DNA from: Gammaproteobacteria bacterium
Lineage (GTDB): Bacteria > Pseudomonadota > Gammaproteobacteria > DSM-16500
Assembly (NCBI GenBank): GCA_013816845.1
Contig: JACDDU010000001.1
Coordinates: 434,001 to 498,000 of the forward strand
DNA: 64,000 nucleotides
Direction: 5' to 3'
The notes under the pieces are model-generated. The model searched no databases and was not told the origin of the DNA. It was given only the letters and a program-made list of their open reading frames with translations. Shown piece by piece: positions 31,509-40,680 of the stretch; position 1 is the first letter of the stretch; each line of letters opens with the position of its first letter. The translations under genes and the position numbers were made by a program.

Positions 31509-32873
31509 ATGCTCAGAAATCATTTCATTAGATATACGCCCGAGAAGATTGAGGAATCGAAAGCGGCATTGCAAGGGTACGCTGTTCAAGCTCAGCAATT
31601 AAAGTATGTTTTGCAAAGGCGAGGGGTGAACAGTGAGTTGTTTGCCCATTATAATGCACTTAAGCCCCCATTAGCGGTTGGGCCGTTAATCAAAAGTCTT
31701 CAAGATACTCGCTATACCTATTCAGGAACGAATAACTTACTGGAAATTTTGAAAGCAATTAATGAAGAAGCTCTTCATTTAAAACATCTCGAAGAAAACG
31801 CCACTGCTTTTCTTCAAAATTTATCTTTAACGCCGGACTCCGCGTCTCAATGTTACGAATCAAAAGCGAAAGCAGAAGCCGAAGTAAACAGCATAGCGGA
31901 AAGCATTAAGAAAAAGTTTATAAAGTATAGAGAAAATTATGTCGTAACTGATGATGAAATTTATCAGCATGTTTTTAACATTGAAGCAAGAATAGATTCT
32001 ATTTCACGTCATCAGTCAAACCGTAATTGTGGCGTTGGGGATTATACTTTGCAAGAACGCTACGTTTTATTATGTGGTTATTTGTGGAGCCTCATGTATT
32101 TAATTCATAATGGCTCATTCAATGAAACCCAAAGTGCGTTTGAGGAAATGTATTTGGACTTGATTAGTCAAATTCATTTGCCGTTCAATTTCCGCTATTT
32201 ACCCCATTTAACTTGCGCAGATTTTTTTAGAAATTTCAAAGACGATCCTAAACAATATTTAATCTTTAATCCCAATGATTTCTCAGAACAAAGAATTAAT
32301 GATTACCAACAATCATTGAAAAAAATTCGCAATGAAATTCAAAAGAGTAACGAGGAAGATCTTCTCTGTCTTCAGGGGGAGTCCTTAGCTAATGCGATTG
32401 AACTTGAAAATAAACATACATTAAAGAAATTTGAATCTTTAAATCCTGCGCAAAAAAAACAGTTTGCTTTTCACTTAGCGTCATATACCACTATATTGAA
32501 CCAAGCCACCCAAGCTTTGAAAGATAGAAATCCTGCAAGTCACATTTTCGGTAGTATTAGAGATTTAAATGGGCGCGGGGACGTTTCAGCTGCCGTTAAA
32601 GGTGCTGCGATAGGTTTTGGCGCATTACTACTGATTGGATTAGGCATTACTGTTTGTATTGGAACCTTTGGTGCAGCATCACCGGTCGGTTTAGCGGGCA
32701 TGGGGTTAGGCGCACTCATTCTTTTAAAAGCTCTTGGTGTAACCAGTATTGTTAGTGGCTCCCTCTTATTAGTTCCAAGCATTTGTTTTTTTAAAAAGGC
32801 GCCTAATCAAGGCGTATATCGAGAGGCAAAATTATTCGAAGCGGCAAACAAAATGGTTACGCCTCGAGCTTAA
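31509..32873 (+). CDS. Orphan protein with helical body and C-terminal membrane segments
   Basis: This 454-residue protein is not recognised. Residues 1-350 are helical and charged, with coiled-coil-like stretches (about 80-140 and 250-330). Residues about 362-428 form two or three hydrophobic glycine-rich segments (AAIGFGALLLIGLGITVC, GLGALILLKALGV), followed by a short polar tail. A long soluble helical region with a C-terminal glycine-rich membrane hairpin is frequent among Legionella and Coxiella effectors, but no secretion signal can be proved from this sequence. It stands alone after ligA, 80 bp away, and converges on a c-di-GMP gene. Confidence 0.65.
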   Translation: MLRNHFIRYTPEKIEESKAALQGYAVQAQQLKYVLQRRGVNSELFAHYNALKPPLAVGPLIKSLQDTRYTYSGTNNLLEILKAINEEALHLKHLEENATAFLQNLSLTPDSASQCYESKAKAEAEVNSIAESIKKKFIKYRENYVVTDDEIYQHVFNIEARIDSISRHQSNRNCGVGDYTLQERYVLLCGYLWSLMYLIHNGSFNETQSAFEEMYLDLISQIHLPFNFRYLPHLTCADFFRNFKDDPKQYLIFNPNDFSEQRINDYQQSLKKIRNEIQKSNEEDLLCLQGESLANAIELENKHTLKKFESLNPAQKKQFAFHLASYTTILNQATQALKDRNPASHIFGSIRDLNGRGDVSAAVKGAAIGFGALLLIGLGITVCIGTFGAASPVGLAGMGLGALILLKALGVTSIVSGSLLLVPSICFFKKAPNQGVYREAKLFEAANKMVTPRA

Positions 32874-32989
32874 TTAAATAATACTGTCTAATTAATCTAA
32901 TCCTCTAGAGGAATATTTATACCTACAAATAGAGAGAACTCTTTTACTTTTTCTTATTTATAAAGGTAGGAAAAGTTTGCAGGTTTTAT

Positions 32990-34687
32990 TTACGCAATCA
33001 CTTCACCTTCATGGTTATTTTTCTTAGTGAATTGGGTGATAATTTTACTTGCCGGCAGCGGTCGACTTAAAAAATAACCCTGGATAAGATCGCAATTACG
33101 TTCAGCAAGATATTGGATTTGTTCAATTGTTTCTACTCCTTCTGCGATGACTGCTAAATCGAGATTATGAGCCAAGGCTATAATGGCACTGGTAATCGCC
33201 ATATCATTTTGATTGTGGGGAATACCTTTAATAAAAGTCTGATCTATTTTTAAAATACTCAAAGGAAATTGCTTTAAATAACTGAGTGATGTGTAACCTG
33301 TACCAAAATCATCGATTGAAATCCGCACGCCCATCCCATGAATAGCATTGAGTCGATTAACATTAGCTTGTATATTTTCCATTACTGCCGTTTCAGTAAT
33401 TTCAATTTCTAACATTGTGGGATCAAGTTCGGATTCTTTTAACGCATCCTCAACCATTTTTACAACATCTTGATGATGAAATTGTTTGGGAGAAATATTG
33501 ACAGAGACACTGATAGGATTGTACCCATTAAGTTGCCAGGAACGACAGGCTTTGCAAGCTTCGCGAAGTGCCCATTCGCCAATAGGAATAATTAGTCCCG
33601 TTTCTTCAGCAAAGGGAATGAAAGTTTCAGGACCCACGACGCCAAGTTCAGGATGATGCCACCGAATCAATGCTTCAACGGATCGAATAACGCCTTGTTC
33701 TAAATCCAGTTGGGGTTGGTAATAGAGTGTTAGCTCATTGTTTTTCAGTGCGTTCCGTAACGAAGATTCTAACTTAACATGCTCATAAGCGGCGAGAAAC
33801 ATTTCATGGCGATAAAATTGGTAAATCCCACCACCTTCGTGCTTAGCTTTATATAAAGCAATATCAGCATGATTTTGTAAGTCTTCTAAGGATTCACCAT
33901 CATTTGGAAAAATAGCAACACCAATACTTGCAGAAAAATTGATAATTTCTCCATCAATGATAATTGAAGGTTTGCACACTTGAAGTAATTTTTCCGCAAC
34001 AGGTCCTGCAAGTTTAGGATGATCAATGTCATTTAATAAAACAATAAATTCATCACCTGCCAGTCGGGTAATGGTATCACCCGCACGTAATGTATTCATA
34101 AAACGTTGACTAATTTCTTTTAAAATTAAATCACCGCGCACTTGACCTAGGCGTTCATTAATTTCTCGAAAGTGATCAATATCCACCAATAAAATAGCTA
34201 ATACTTTACTGTGGCGTTCAGCGTGTTTGATCGCTTTATTTAGCAATTCATTAAAAAAAACACGGTTTGGAAAAGCTGTCAAAGGATCTTGATGGGAAGC
34301 AAGGGTAGGTGCTGAAAGATTATCTCTAATTTTAAAAGATTTTACCGACTCTCTCGTAGTGGTAGGTGATTGACGTTGAGATGAATCTATAATAACGGGA
34401 TGATCTTCAGTGGAAGTCATTATTTTTGCAGGTAATATTTTATTTAAATCTTTTAAATCTTTTAAATCTTTTAAATCTTTTGTGAGTATTCGGGCTACGA
34501 GCCAAGCAACATAAGAAATTGCAATAGCTGAAAATAATTCTGCGATTAAAAAATAATTAAGAAGTAAAGCATCCCCTCGGTGTGCCGGTAAAAACCGTTG
34601 TAAAATAAAAAGTATGATAAACGAAGTTAAAGTAATTACGATTCCACTTGTTAAGACTAAAATCATAATTTTAGTTTTTAGGTGCAT
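32990..34687 (-). CDS. Membrane GGDEF-EAL hybrid protein (c-di-GMP turnover), apparently intact
   Basis: The 565-residue protein has two membrane helices (about 9-30 and 42-69), a linker with four KDL repeats, a GGDEF domain (about 140-300) whose signature is AGDEF, and an EAL domain (about 310-560) with EALIRWHHP, VNISPKQF, ITETAVME, DDFGTGY, LKIDQTF, AEGVET and Q in LIQGYFL. All EAL catalytic residues I know are present, so phosphodiesterase activity is likely; the cyclase motif has Ala for the first Gly. No separate sensor domain is seen. A paralogue lies 30 bp upstream on the same strand. Confidence 0.93.
   Translation of the reverse strand: MHLKTKIMILVLTSGIVITLTSFIILFILQRFLPAHRGDALLLNYFLIAELFSAIAISYVAWLVARILTKDLKDLKDLKDLNKILPAKIMTSTEDHPVIIDSSQRQSPTTTRESVKSFKIRDNLSAPTLASHQDPLTAFPNRVFFNELLNKAIKHAERHSKVLAILLVDIDHFREINERLGQVRGDLILKEISQRFMNTLRAGDTITRLAGDEFIVLLNDIDHPKLAGPVAEKLLQVCKPSIIIDGEIINFSASIGVAIFPNDGESLEDLQNHADIALYKAKHEGGGIYQFYRHEMFLAAYEHVKLESSLRNALKNNELTLYYQPQLDLEQGVIRSVEALIRWHHPELGVVGPETFIPFAEETGLIIPIGEWALREACKACRSWQLNGYNPISVSVNISPKQFHHQDVVKMVEDALKESELDPTMLEIEITETAVMENIQANVNRLNAIHGMGVRISIDDFGTGYTSLSYLKQFPLSILKIDQTFIKGIPHNQNDMAITSAIIALAHNLDLAVIAEGVETIEQIQYLAERNCDLIQGYFLSRPLPASKIITQFTKKNNHEGEVIA
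34445..34480. repeat. Four tandem 9-bp repeats inside the GGDEF-EAL gene
   Basis: The unit TAAATCTTT is repeated four times without change. On the coding (minus) strand each unit encodes Lys-Asp-Leu, giving a KDLKDLKDLKDL linker between the second membrane helix and the GGDEF domain. Because the unit is a multiple of three, copy-number change would lengthen or shorten the linker without a frameshift. Confidence 0.85.
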
Positions 34688-34717
34688 AAATTCTCTTAGA
34701 CAACATCCTAGTTTAAA

Positions 34718-36217
34718 TTAAAATAGTATGCCTTCTCTCAGTTTGACTAATTGATGGGTAATCGTATCGGCATCTTGAGGATGCCCCAAATAATAACCTT
34801 GCAAAATATCACAATCCTGAAGGGTTAAGTACTCGGCTTGATTGGCAGTTTCGACTCCCTCGGCTATCACTTCAAGCCCTAGATGATGAGCAAGGGAAAT
34901 AAATGCGTTAGTAATAGCAGTATCATTTGGCGTATCTGGTGTGCCCTTAATAAAAAGTCGATCAATTTTCACTGCAGTAAGCGGAAAGTGTTTAAGTTGG
35001 CTAATAGAGGTATAGCCTGTGCCAAAATGGTCGAGCACAATTTTAACACCTAATCGATGAATGTCTGCCATAATTTTCCCAGCATTATCCGTATCAGACA
35101 TAATTGTTGATTCATTAATCTCAAGTGTTAAATAAGAAGCTGTTAACAGTGAAATACGTAGTGCATGACGAATGAGTGGGACAAAGTTCGGGTGATAAAA
35201 TTGTTTGGCAGAAATATTCACTCCAATATCAATGTGTTCATAGCCTTCATCTTGCCAATATTTATTAACCTTACATGCTTGCAGAATTGCCCATTCTGAG
35301 ATTTTAACAATTAATCCAGTTTCTTCTGCTAATGTTATAATTTGCGCAGGAGGAACGTTGCCAAGGGTGGGGTGATTCCAACGTAATAAGGATTCAACAC
35401 CTGTAATGCTTCCTGTTTTTACGCGAATTTGAGGTTGGTAATAAAGGGATAACTCATTTTTTTCTACAGCTTTTCGAAGCTCGTTTTGTAATTCCAAAAA
35501 AGTTTGTGCGAGTTGATTCAACTCGGCATCGTAAAATTGGAAACTGATGTTTGAATCGTTGCGAATTTTATCAATAGCAGAATTGGCTTTTTGTAAAAGT
35601 TCATCAACCTCTAGACCATCATGAGGATAAAGTGCAATGCCAATTTTAGCGCTTAGTTTTATATTGTGATGATTACGCTCAAATGGTGTTTTAAAAGTGT
35701 GTAAAATTTTTTGTGCGACTGAGCTTGCAAATTTTTCTTGACCAATATCACTAATTAAAATGATAAATTGATTTTTTGCGGGTTGCATTATAATATCTTC
35801 AGCACGCAAAGTCGCAAGAATACGTTTTAAAATTTGTGCATTCAAATCGACATTTTCTTCATGCAAACGTTCAATCTCAATTAATAAAACAGCATTTGAT
35901 TTATTGTGGCGCTTTGCATAATTATTTGATTTACTAAATATTTCATTAAAGAAAAGTTGATCTGGCAGGAGGAGTTCTTGTTTTGATGCAACTTCGTTGT
36001 GTGGTGAAGGAGAGGCTTGTTGTATTGAATCTGCCTTGTTTTCCACAGGCTGCGATTGTTTTGCTGAAGTGAGTGTCCCAGTAGCCCAAAGCGTAAACAA
36101 AACACACAGGGGGGTCAGAATGGAAAGAAGGAGGGGCGAGTAGGCTTTTATGAGGATAATAATAAAACTTAACCACACAAGGCTTAAAAGAAAAATCTTG
36201 TCAGCCCGGATTCGCAT
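34718..36217 (-). CDS. Membrane protein with degenerate GGDEF and altered EAL domain
   Basis: The 499-residue protein has two close membrane helices (about 10-50), a GGDEF-like domain with the signature replaced by AKNQF, and an EAL domain. In the EAL domain ESL replaces EAL (glutamate kept), VNISAKQF, INESTIM, VKIDRLF, AEGVET and LQGYYL are kept, but the metal-binding DD pair reads DH (LDHFGTGY). Loss of the second Asp suggests weak or no phosphodiesterase activity, so it may serve as a c-di-GMP receptor or as a partner of the intact paralogue 30 bp downstream. The two genes look like a duplication. Confidence 0.9.
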   Translation of the reverse strand: MRIRADKIFLLSLVWLSFIIILIKAYSPLLLSILTPLCVLFTLWATGTLTSAKQSQPVENKADSIQQASPSPHNEVASKQELLLPDQLFFNEIFSKSNNYAKRHNKSNAVLLIEIERLHEENVDLNAQILKRILATLRAEDIIMQPAKNQFIILISDIGQEKFASSVAQKILHTFKTPFERNHHNIKLSAKIGIALYPHDGLEVDELLQKANSAIDKIRNDSNISFQFYDAELNQLAQTFLELQNELRKAVEKNELSLYYQPQIRVKTGSITGVESLLRWNHPTLGNVPPAQIITLAEETGLIVKISEWAILQACKVNKYWQDEGYEHIDIGVNISAKQFYHPNFVPLIRHALRISLLTASYLTLEINESTIMSDTDNAGKIMADIHRLGVKIVLDHFGTGYTSISQLKHFPLTAVKIDRLFIKGTPDTPNDTAITNAFISLAHHLGLEVIAEGVETANQAEYLTLQDCDILQGYYLGHPQDADTITHQLVKLREGILF

Positions 36218-36506
36218 TCTTCCTCCGATAAATCAACTACTTCCGGTTCTTTATTCAGCGAATGGTTGATGAGGTCTCATTCAGCATTAAAATTACCCAT
36301 AAAATCATCATATCATGCTTCTTGCTACCCGCACATTAGCCAGATATATTAAAATTGTAACTTGATGAATCTAATACTTGAAGTAGGTGATTTTGGCTGA
36401 CGAGGCGCAAAATAAATCAAGGGCTTATCGTTCCTGAATTTAAGTGCATTTAGAATAGTTAAATGTAATACCTCATTCAAGTATATTTATGGCGGATTAA
36501 TTTTTT
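36218..36506. other. 289-bp divergent spacer, no gene seen
   Basis: This AT-rich space separates the minus-strand EAL gene from the plus-strand decarboxylase gene and should hold promoters for both. I could not choose convincing -35/-10 pairs. GGCGGA at 36492-36497 may be the ribosome binding site for the decarboxylase, 9 bases before its ATG. Confidence 0.35.
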
Positions 36507-38633
36507 ATGCGGAGAAAAGGACGATCTGATCTCAAAGATCCACCCATAAAAGGTCACGTCGAAGATTTTAAGATCTTGCTCCGTTATATTAATCATTTAG
36601 CTAATCATAAGCTTGGATACCCTGTCTCCTTACTCACTTACTTAGGTGTCGTTGATAATAAAATTTTAGGGATTGAACCTAACAGTTTAGCGAATGTTTT
36701 GTTAAACAATGTAGGTGATCCCTTTAAAGATTCTGAAACCTCACTGATGGAAGTTAAAAAGCATGAACGCGATCTTATTTCTATATTAGAAAGACATTAT
36801 GGCTTAAAACCTCAAGGTGCTCGGGGCTATGTGACAACGGGTGGAACCGAAGGAAACTTTGCCGGTCTTTGGTGGTCCAAGCGCTTCCTCATTAATAGCG
36901 CTTTACCTAAGTTAATTAATTCTGATGATCAAATTAAAATCCAATTAAAGGAAGAATTAGATTTAACTGTAGCGTTGGGTAAAATATCCAAAACTGATCA
37001 TAAATTAATAAATGAATACCTTCAAAAAATTATTGATTTAAAAAATACGGTCGCTTTAAAACGTAATACCGTACAACAGTTATTAACCCCCACGGTATTT
37101 TTCACTAAAGGTCACACCCATTATTCCATTCCTAAAATTTCAGAAATTTTACATTTAAATATTCGCCCGGTTGAAGCCAATAAAGATGGCTCAATGAATT
37201 TAGAAAGTTTTAAAAAGGAATTAATTTTAAATCGCGGTGCTTATCCTGAAAGTGCGATTGTTGTCATTGCAAACATTGGTACAACCATTACTGGTGCAAT
37301 TGATGATGTTCCTGGAATTTATAAAATTCTGAGATCACTCCCTCATAAACCTTTTTTTACTATTCATCTTGATGGGGCACTCACTGGATTTGTTATGCCC
37401 GTTATCAAACCTTTTGGAGAGGTTGAGAATTATTTTGGGGCGATTGGTGTTAATACACTTGCGGTTTCTGCACATAAGTATCCAGGATTGTCGCAACCGT
37501 GTGGTATTCTTTTAGCACGAAAAGAATTTTTTGCGAAAGCGTTCGAAAAAAGTGAAAGAAGTATTGATTACGTCGGTAATATTCTTGATGTAACGATTAC
37601 AGGTTCTCGATCGGGTTTGAATGTGCTGATGTTTTATAATGCGCTTCATAGTCTGGGACTTCATAAAGATCAGAAAAAACTTACAAGAATGGTACAAGAA
37701 AATCTTGCTCGCGCGCGTTATCTCTATCAAAGGTTAAAAGAAATTTATGGTGCAGATGAAGTTTATTATCCTTACCATTTTAATGTCATCTTCCCGCGGC
37801 CTTCGAATACGATTGCTAAAAAATATCAACTGATGCTGACTGGGGATCGCGCAACCATTTGCGTTTTAACGAATGTTACAAAGGAATTGATCGATCAATT
37901 TATTATTGATTTGCAACTTGATAAGGAGGTTTATATGAATAAGAAAGTACTCGACAAATCTGATTTAAGTATTGAAACCTTAACCCCAGCTCATGCTAAA
38001 TCAACCACTGATTTATTAGTAAGAAGTTTCTGTGATAGTGAACCCATTACTAAATCGTTAAATATCGCTTATGAAGATTACGAGCCTTTTGTGAAAGAAG
38101 TTGTCCAAAAAGCCACGAAAGAAGGATTGAGTAAAGTAGCTGTAGATAAACAAAATCGTGTTATTGCGTGTACTATCGCTGAAGATTTGTCTGATCCCTT
38201 CATCCCCAAAATTGCACACTACCCCCGGTTACGTCCTGTTTTTGCGTTGATTGAAGAATTGTCTCGGCCCTTCACAGGTGGGAAAAAATTTCTAAAGGGT
38301 AAAATTGCTCATGTGTGGATTGCGGCAGTGGATCCTGAATTTCGTGGACAGCATCTATTTGTAGGGGTTGACATGGCGTGTATCGAAAATGCAGCACGCA
38401 AAGGTTATGATTTTGCCTATGCAGAATTTACCAATCCTGTAAGTGAAAACGTTACGCATCAATTCAGTGTTTTACAGTTATGTAACCGCATTAATCTCAA
38501 AGATTTCAAATTAGGTAATCAACAACCCTTTGAAGAAGTGGAAGGTGCGGCAACTTCATATGTTGCAGCGATTAGGCCTGGTGTTAAGCTTGATGCATTA
38601 GAACGCGTTTATACAATCGAAGAAGTTTATTAA
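36507..38633 (+). CDS. PLP-dependent group II decarboxylase fused to a GNAT-like domain
   Basis: Residues about 10-470 are a PLP-dependent decarboxylase of the histidine-decarboxylase-like type: VTTGGTEGNFAGLWW, HTHYSIPKI, the cofactor-pairing Asp in HLDGALTGF and the Schiff-base Lys in SAHKYPGLSQPCG. There is an extra helical insertion of about 60 residues after GLWWSKRF. Residues about 477-708 resemble an acetyltransferase: AHVWIAAVDPEFRGQHLFVGV fits the GNAT acetyl-CoA-binding strand-loop-helix. The substrate is unknown; an amine made by the first half and acetylated by the second is an attractive but unproved idea. Residue 477 is a Met directly behind a perfect Shine-Dalgarno sequence. 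It precedes an EAL gene by 16 bp. Confidence 0.85.
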   Translation: MRRKGRSDLKDPPIKGHVEDFKILLRYINHLANHKLGYPVSLLTYLGVVDNKILGIEPNSLANVLLNNVGDPFKDSETSLMEVKKHERDLISILERHYGLKPQGARGYVTTGGTEGNFAGLWWSKRFLINSALPKLINSDDQIKIQLKEELDLTVALGKISKTDHKLINEYLQKIIDLKNTVALKRNTVQQLLTPTVFFTKGHTHYSIPKISEILHLNIRPVEANKDGSMNLESFKKELILNRGAYPESAIVVIANIGTTITGAIDDVPGIYKILRSLPHKPFFTIHLDGALTGFVMPVIKPFGEVENYFGAIGVNTLAVSAHKYPGLSQPCGILLARKEFFAKAFEKSERSIDYVGNILDVTITGSRSGLNVLMFYNALHSLGLHKDQKKLTRMVQENLARARYLYQRLKEIYGADEVYYPYHFNVIFPRPSNTIAKKYQLMLTGDRATICVLTNVTKELIDQFIIDLQLDKEVYMNKKVLDKSDLSIETLTPAHAKSTTDLLVRSFCDSEPITKSLNIAYEDYEPFVKEVVQKATKEGLSKVAVDKQNRVIACTIAEDLSDPFIPKIAHYPRLRPVFALIEELSRPFTGGKKFLKGKIAHVWIAAVDPEFRGQHLFVGVDMACIENAARKGYDFAYAEFTNPVSENVTHQFSVLQLCNRINLKDFKLGNQQPFEEVEGAATSYVAAIRPGVKLDALERVYTIEEVY
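37923..37937 (+). promoter_or_regulatory. Internal ribosome binding site and start codon at the domain joint
   Basis: AAGGAGGT at 37923-37930 is followed after four bases by ATG at 37935, in frame with the decarboxylase gene. This falls at residue 477, exactly where the decarboxylase part ends and the acetyltransferase-like part begins. It would yield a separate 232-residue C-terminal protein. Confidence 0.65.
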
Positions 38634-38649
38634 CCAGGACTAGGAAATA

Positions 38650-40614
38650 ATGGATATAGATGTTGATCAAAGGCAAGTAACCCAGGATGAAAAGCTACAA
38701 ATAACTCAGCAAGTCAAAGCTGAATTAGTTGATCATCTTTATGAGGGCTGCTTGCCGGGGACTATCAGTGGTGTCGTCATCAGCATTGCATTATTTCTAA
38801 TTTATTATAAACAGGCTCAGACTTTCTGGCTTTTAGCCTGGCTTGCTTTTTTTAACCTCATGATGGTTGCTTTAACAGGGCTTTATTATTTATATATCCG
38901 TCATAAATCAATGTTGTCTTTACAAAATTGGGAATGGGCTTACGTAGGATTAATGGCAGGATGTGCGATTGCATGGGTTCCTGGTATTTTTTTACTTCCA
39001 CAGGATTTTACGCGCCAATATTTAGCCCTTACTACATTTTTTTTAGCAACGACTGGTTATGCTACGGGATCGATCGGCCAATTTGGTTTGTGTGTTTTAA
39101 CGCTCAACATCATGTTGCTTCCATTAATGGCATGGAGTTTTTATCAAGGGGGTCTTTTTTATAACATCATCGGTGTTTATTCTCTCATTTATATGGGATT
39201 TATGATTGGAATTAATTTACGAAGTACCCGATGGTTTAAAGAGTCTCTTAAGCTAAAATTGGAAAATACATTGGTTAGCTATCAAGCTAACCATGACTTA
39301 TTAACTGACTTACCCAATCAACGTTTACTTCCTCAATATGTCGAATCAAGTATCGAATTTGTGCAAAAATCAAATCAGACTTTTGCCCTTGTTTGTTTTT
39401 CATTAAATCGAATGGAAGTCATAGAAGACAGTTTAGGTGCGCAAGCGGGTAACGCCATTATTCGCTCTGTATCTGATCGGCTTAGTTTACTTCTGCAGCA
39501 GTTACAAAAATCTCAGAATGCCCCGCGCGTTATTACAACAATTTCGCGCAAAGATACTTTCAATCTTGTATTTGTACCTATGGAAGAAAGTGAAGTGATG
39601 AAGTATGTAGAACAACTTTTTTCTATTTTAGCTGACCCTTTTTATTTAGAACAACGTAGTGTTCGGATGACTGCAAGTATTGGCATTAGTCTCTATCCAA
39701 AAGATGGGCTAAGTACCCAAGCCTTATTAATTAATGCAGATGCAGCCATGCTTTCTGCAAAACAGTTTGGTGGTAATCGTCTTGAGTTCTATCGTGAAGA
39801 AATTAATGCTCAATTACCGAAACAATTAGAGCTTGAATCAGATTTGCATACTGCGTTACAAAATAAAGAGTTTCAACTTAATTATCAGCCTCTTATCGAT
39901 ATTGAAACGCGGCAAATATATGGGATGGAAGCTTTAATACGTTGGCCACATGCAATTCATGGCTTTATTTCACCCATGCATTTTATTCCGATTGCCGAAG
40001 AAACAGGTCTTATTATTCCTATCGGTGAATGGGTGCTCCAAGAGGCTTGTTTCCAAACCAAACGCTGGCATGACATGGGTTTTAAAGGATTAAAAGTTGC
40101 AGTTAATTTAGCCGAAAAACAATTACGTCATGAAAGCATTATCGATACCATTAAACGTGCCATTTTATTAACAGGCATCGATCCACTTTGCCTGGAATTG
40201 GAAATCACTGAAACTGCAATTTTAGATGAGAAAGTCATTCCCATCATTCAGCAAATAAAATCGCTAGGTTTGTCGCTTGCGGTTGATGATTTTGGTACAG
40301 GCTATTCTGGCTTGAGTTACCTTAAACGTTTTTCAGTGGATAAACTTAAAATCGATCAATCTTTTATACGTGATATTCCTGATAATAATGACAGCATGAC
40401 CATTGTCTCTGCAATCATTGCTATGGCAAAAGAGTTAAAATTGAAAACGCTTGCAGAAGGGGTTGAGACACTAGCGCAATTAGATTTTCTTACTATTAAA
40501 GGTTGCGATTTCGCACAAGGGTATTATTTTAGTAAACCGGTTCCTGCCAATCTTTTTACTGAGATCTTAGAAAAGCAAAAAAATGCCATGCGGAATATTG
40601 AAGCCGAAAAATAA
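38650..40614 (+). CDS. Membrane EAL-domain c-di-GMP phosphodiesterase with lost GGDEF motif
   Basis: The 654-residue protein has an N-terminal block of five or six membrane helices (about 35-200), probably a sensor module, then a GGDEF-fold domain whose signature reads RKDTF and cannot be an active cyclase, and an EAL domain (about 400-645). The EAL domain keeps EALIRWPH, VNLAEKQL, ITETAIL, DDFGTGYSG, KIDQSF, AEGVET and AQGYYF, so it is probably active. It is 16 bp downstream of the decarboxylase-GNAT gene and probably in its operon, linking that enzyme to c-di-GMP signalling. Confidence 0.92.
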   Translation: MDIDVDQRQVTQDEKLQITQQVKAELVDHLYEGCLPGTISGVVISIALFLIYYKQAQTFWLLAWLAFFNLMMVALTGLYYLYIRHKSMLSLQNWEWAYVGLMAGCAIAWVPGIFLLPQDFTRQYLALTTFFLATTGYATGSIGQFGLCVLTLNIMLLPLMAWSFYQGGLFYNIIGVYSLIYMGFMIGINLRSTRWFKESLKLKLENTLVSYQANHDLLTDLPNQRLLPQYVESSIEFVQKSNQTFALVCFSLNRMEVIEDSLGAQAGNAIIRSVSDRLSLLLQQLQKSQNAPRVITTISRKDTFNLVFVPMEESEVMKYVEQLFSILADPFYLEQRSVRMTASIGISLYPKDGLSTQALLINADAAMLSAKQFGGNRLEFYREEINAQLPKQLELESDLHTALQNKEFQLNYQPLIDIETRQIYGMEALIRWPHAIHGFISPMHFIPIAEETGLIIPIGEWVLQEACFQTKRWHDMGFKGLKVAVNLAEKQLRHESIIDTIKRAILLTGIDPLCLELEITETAILDEKVIPIIQQIKSLGLSLAVDDFGTGYSGLSYLKRFSVDKLKIDQSFIRDIPDNNDSMTIVSAIIAMAKELKLKTLAEGVETLAQLDFLTIKGCDFAQGYYFSKPVPANLFTEILEKQKNAMRNIEAEK

Positions 40615-40630
40615 TGTTTACTTTGAAGGT

Positions 40631-40670
40631 AACGACATCTAAGAGGTAAGATAAAATCTTAGATGTCGTT
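40631..40670. terminator. Hairpin between convergent EAL gene and udk
   Basis: AACGACATCTAAG and CTTAGATGTCGTT form a perfect 13-bp stem with a 14-base loop. It lies in the 66-bp gap between two convergent genes, where a two-way terminator is expected. T-runs are weak on both sides (TTTGAAGTTTA on the plus strand). Confidence 0.7.
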
Positions 40671-40680
40671 TGAAGTTTAT

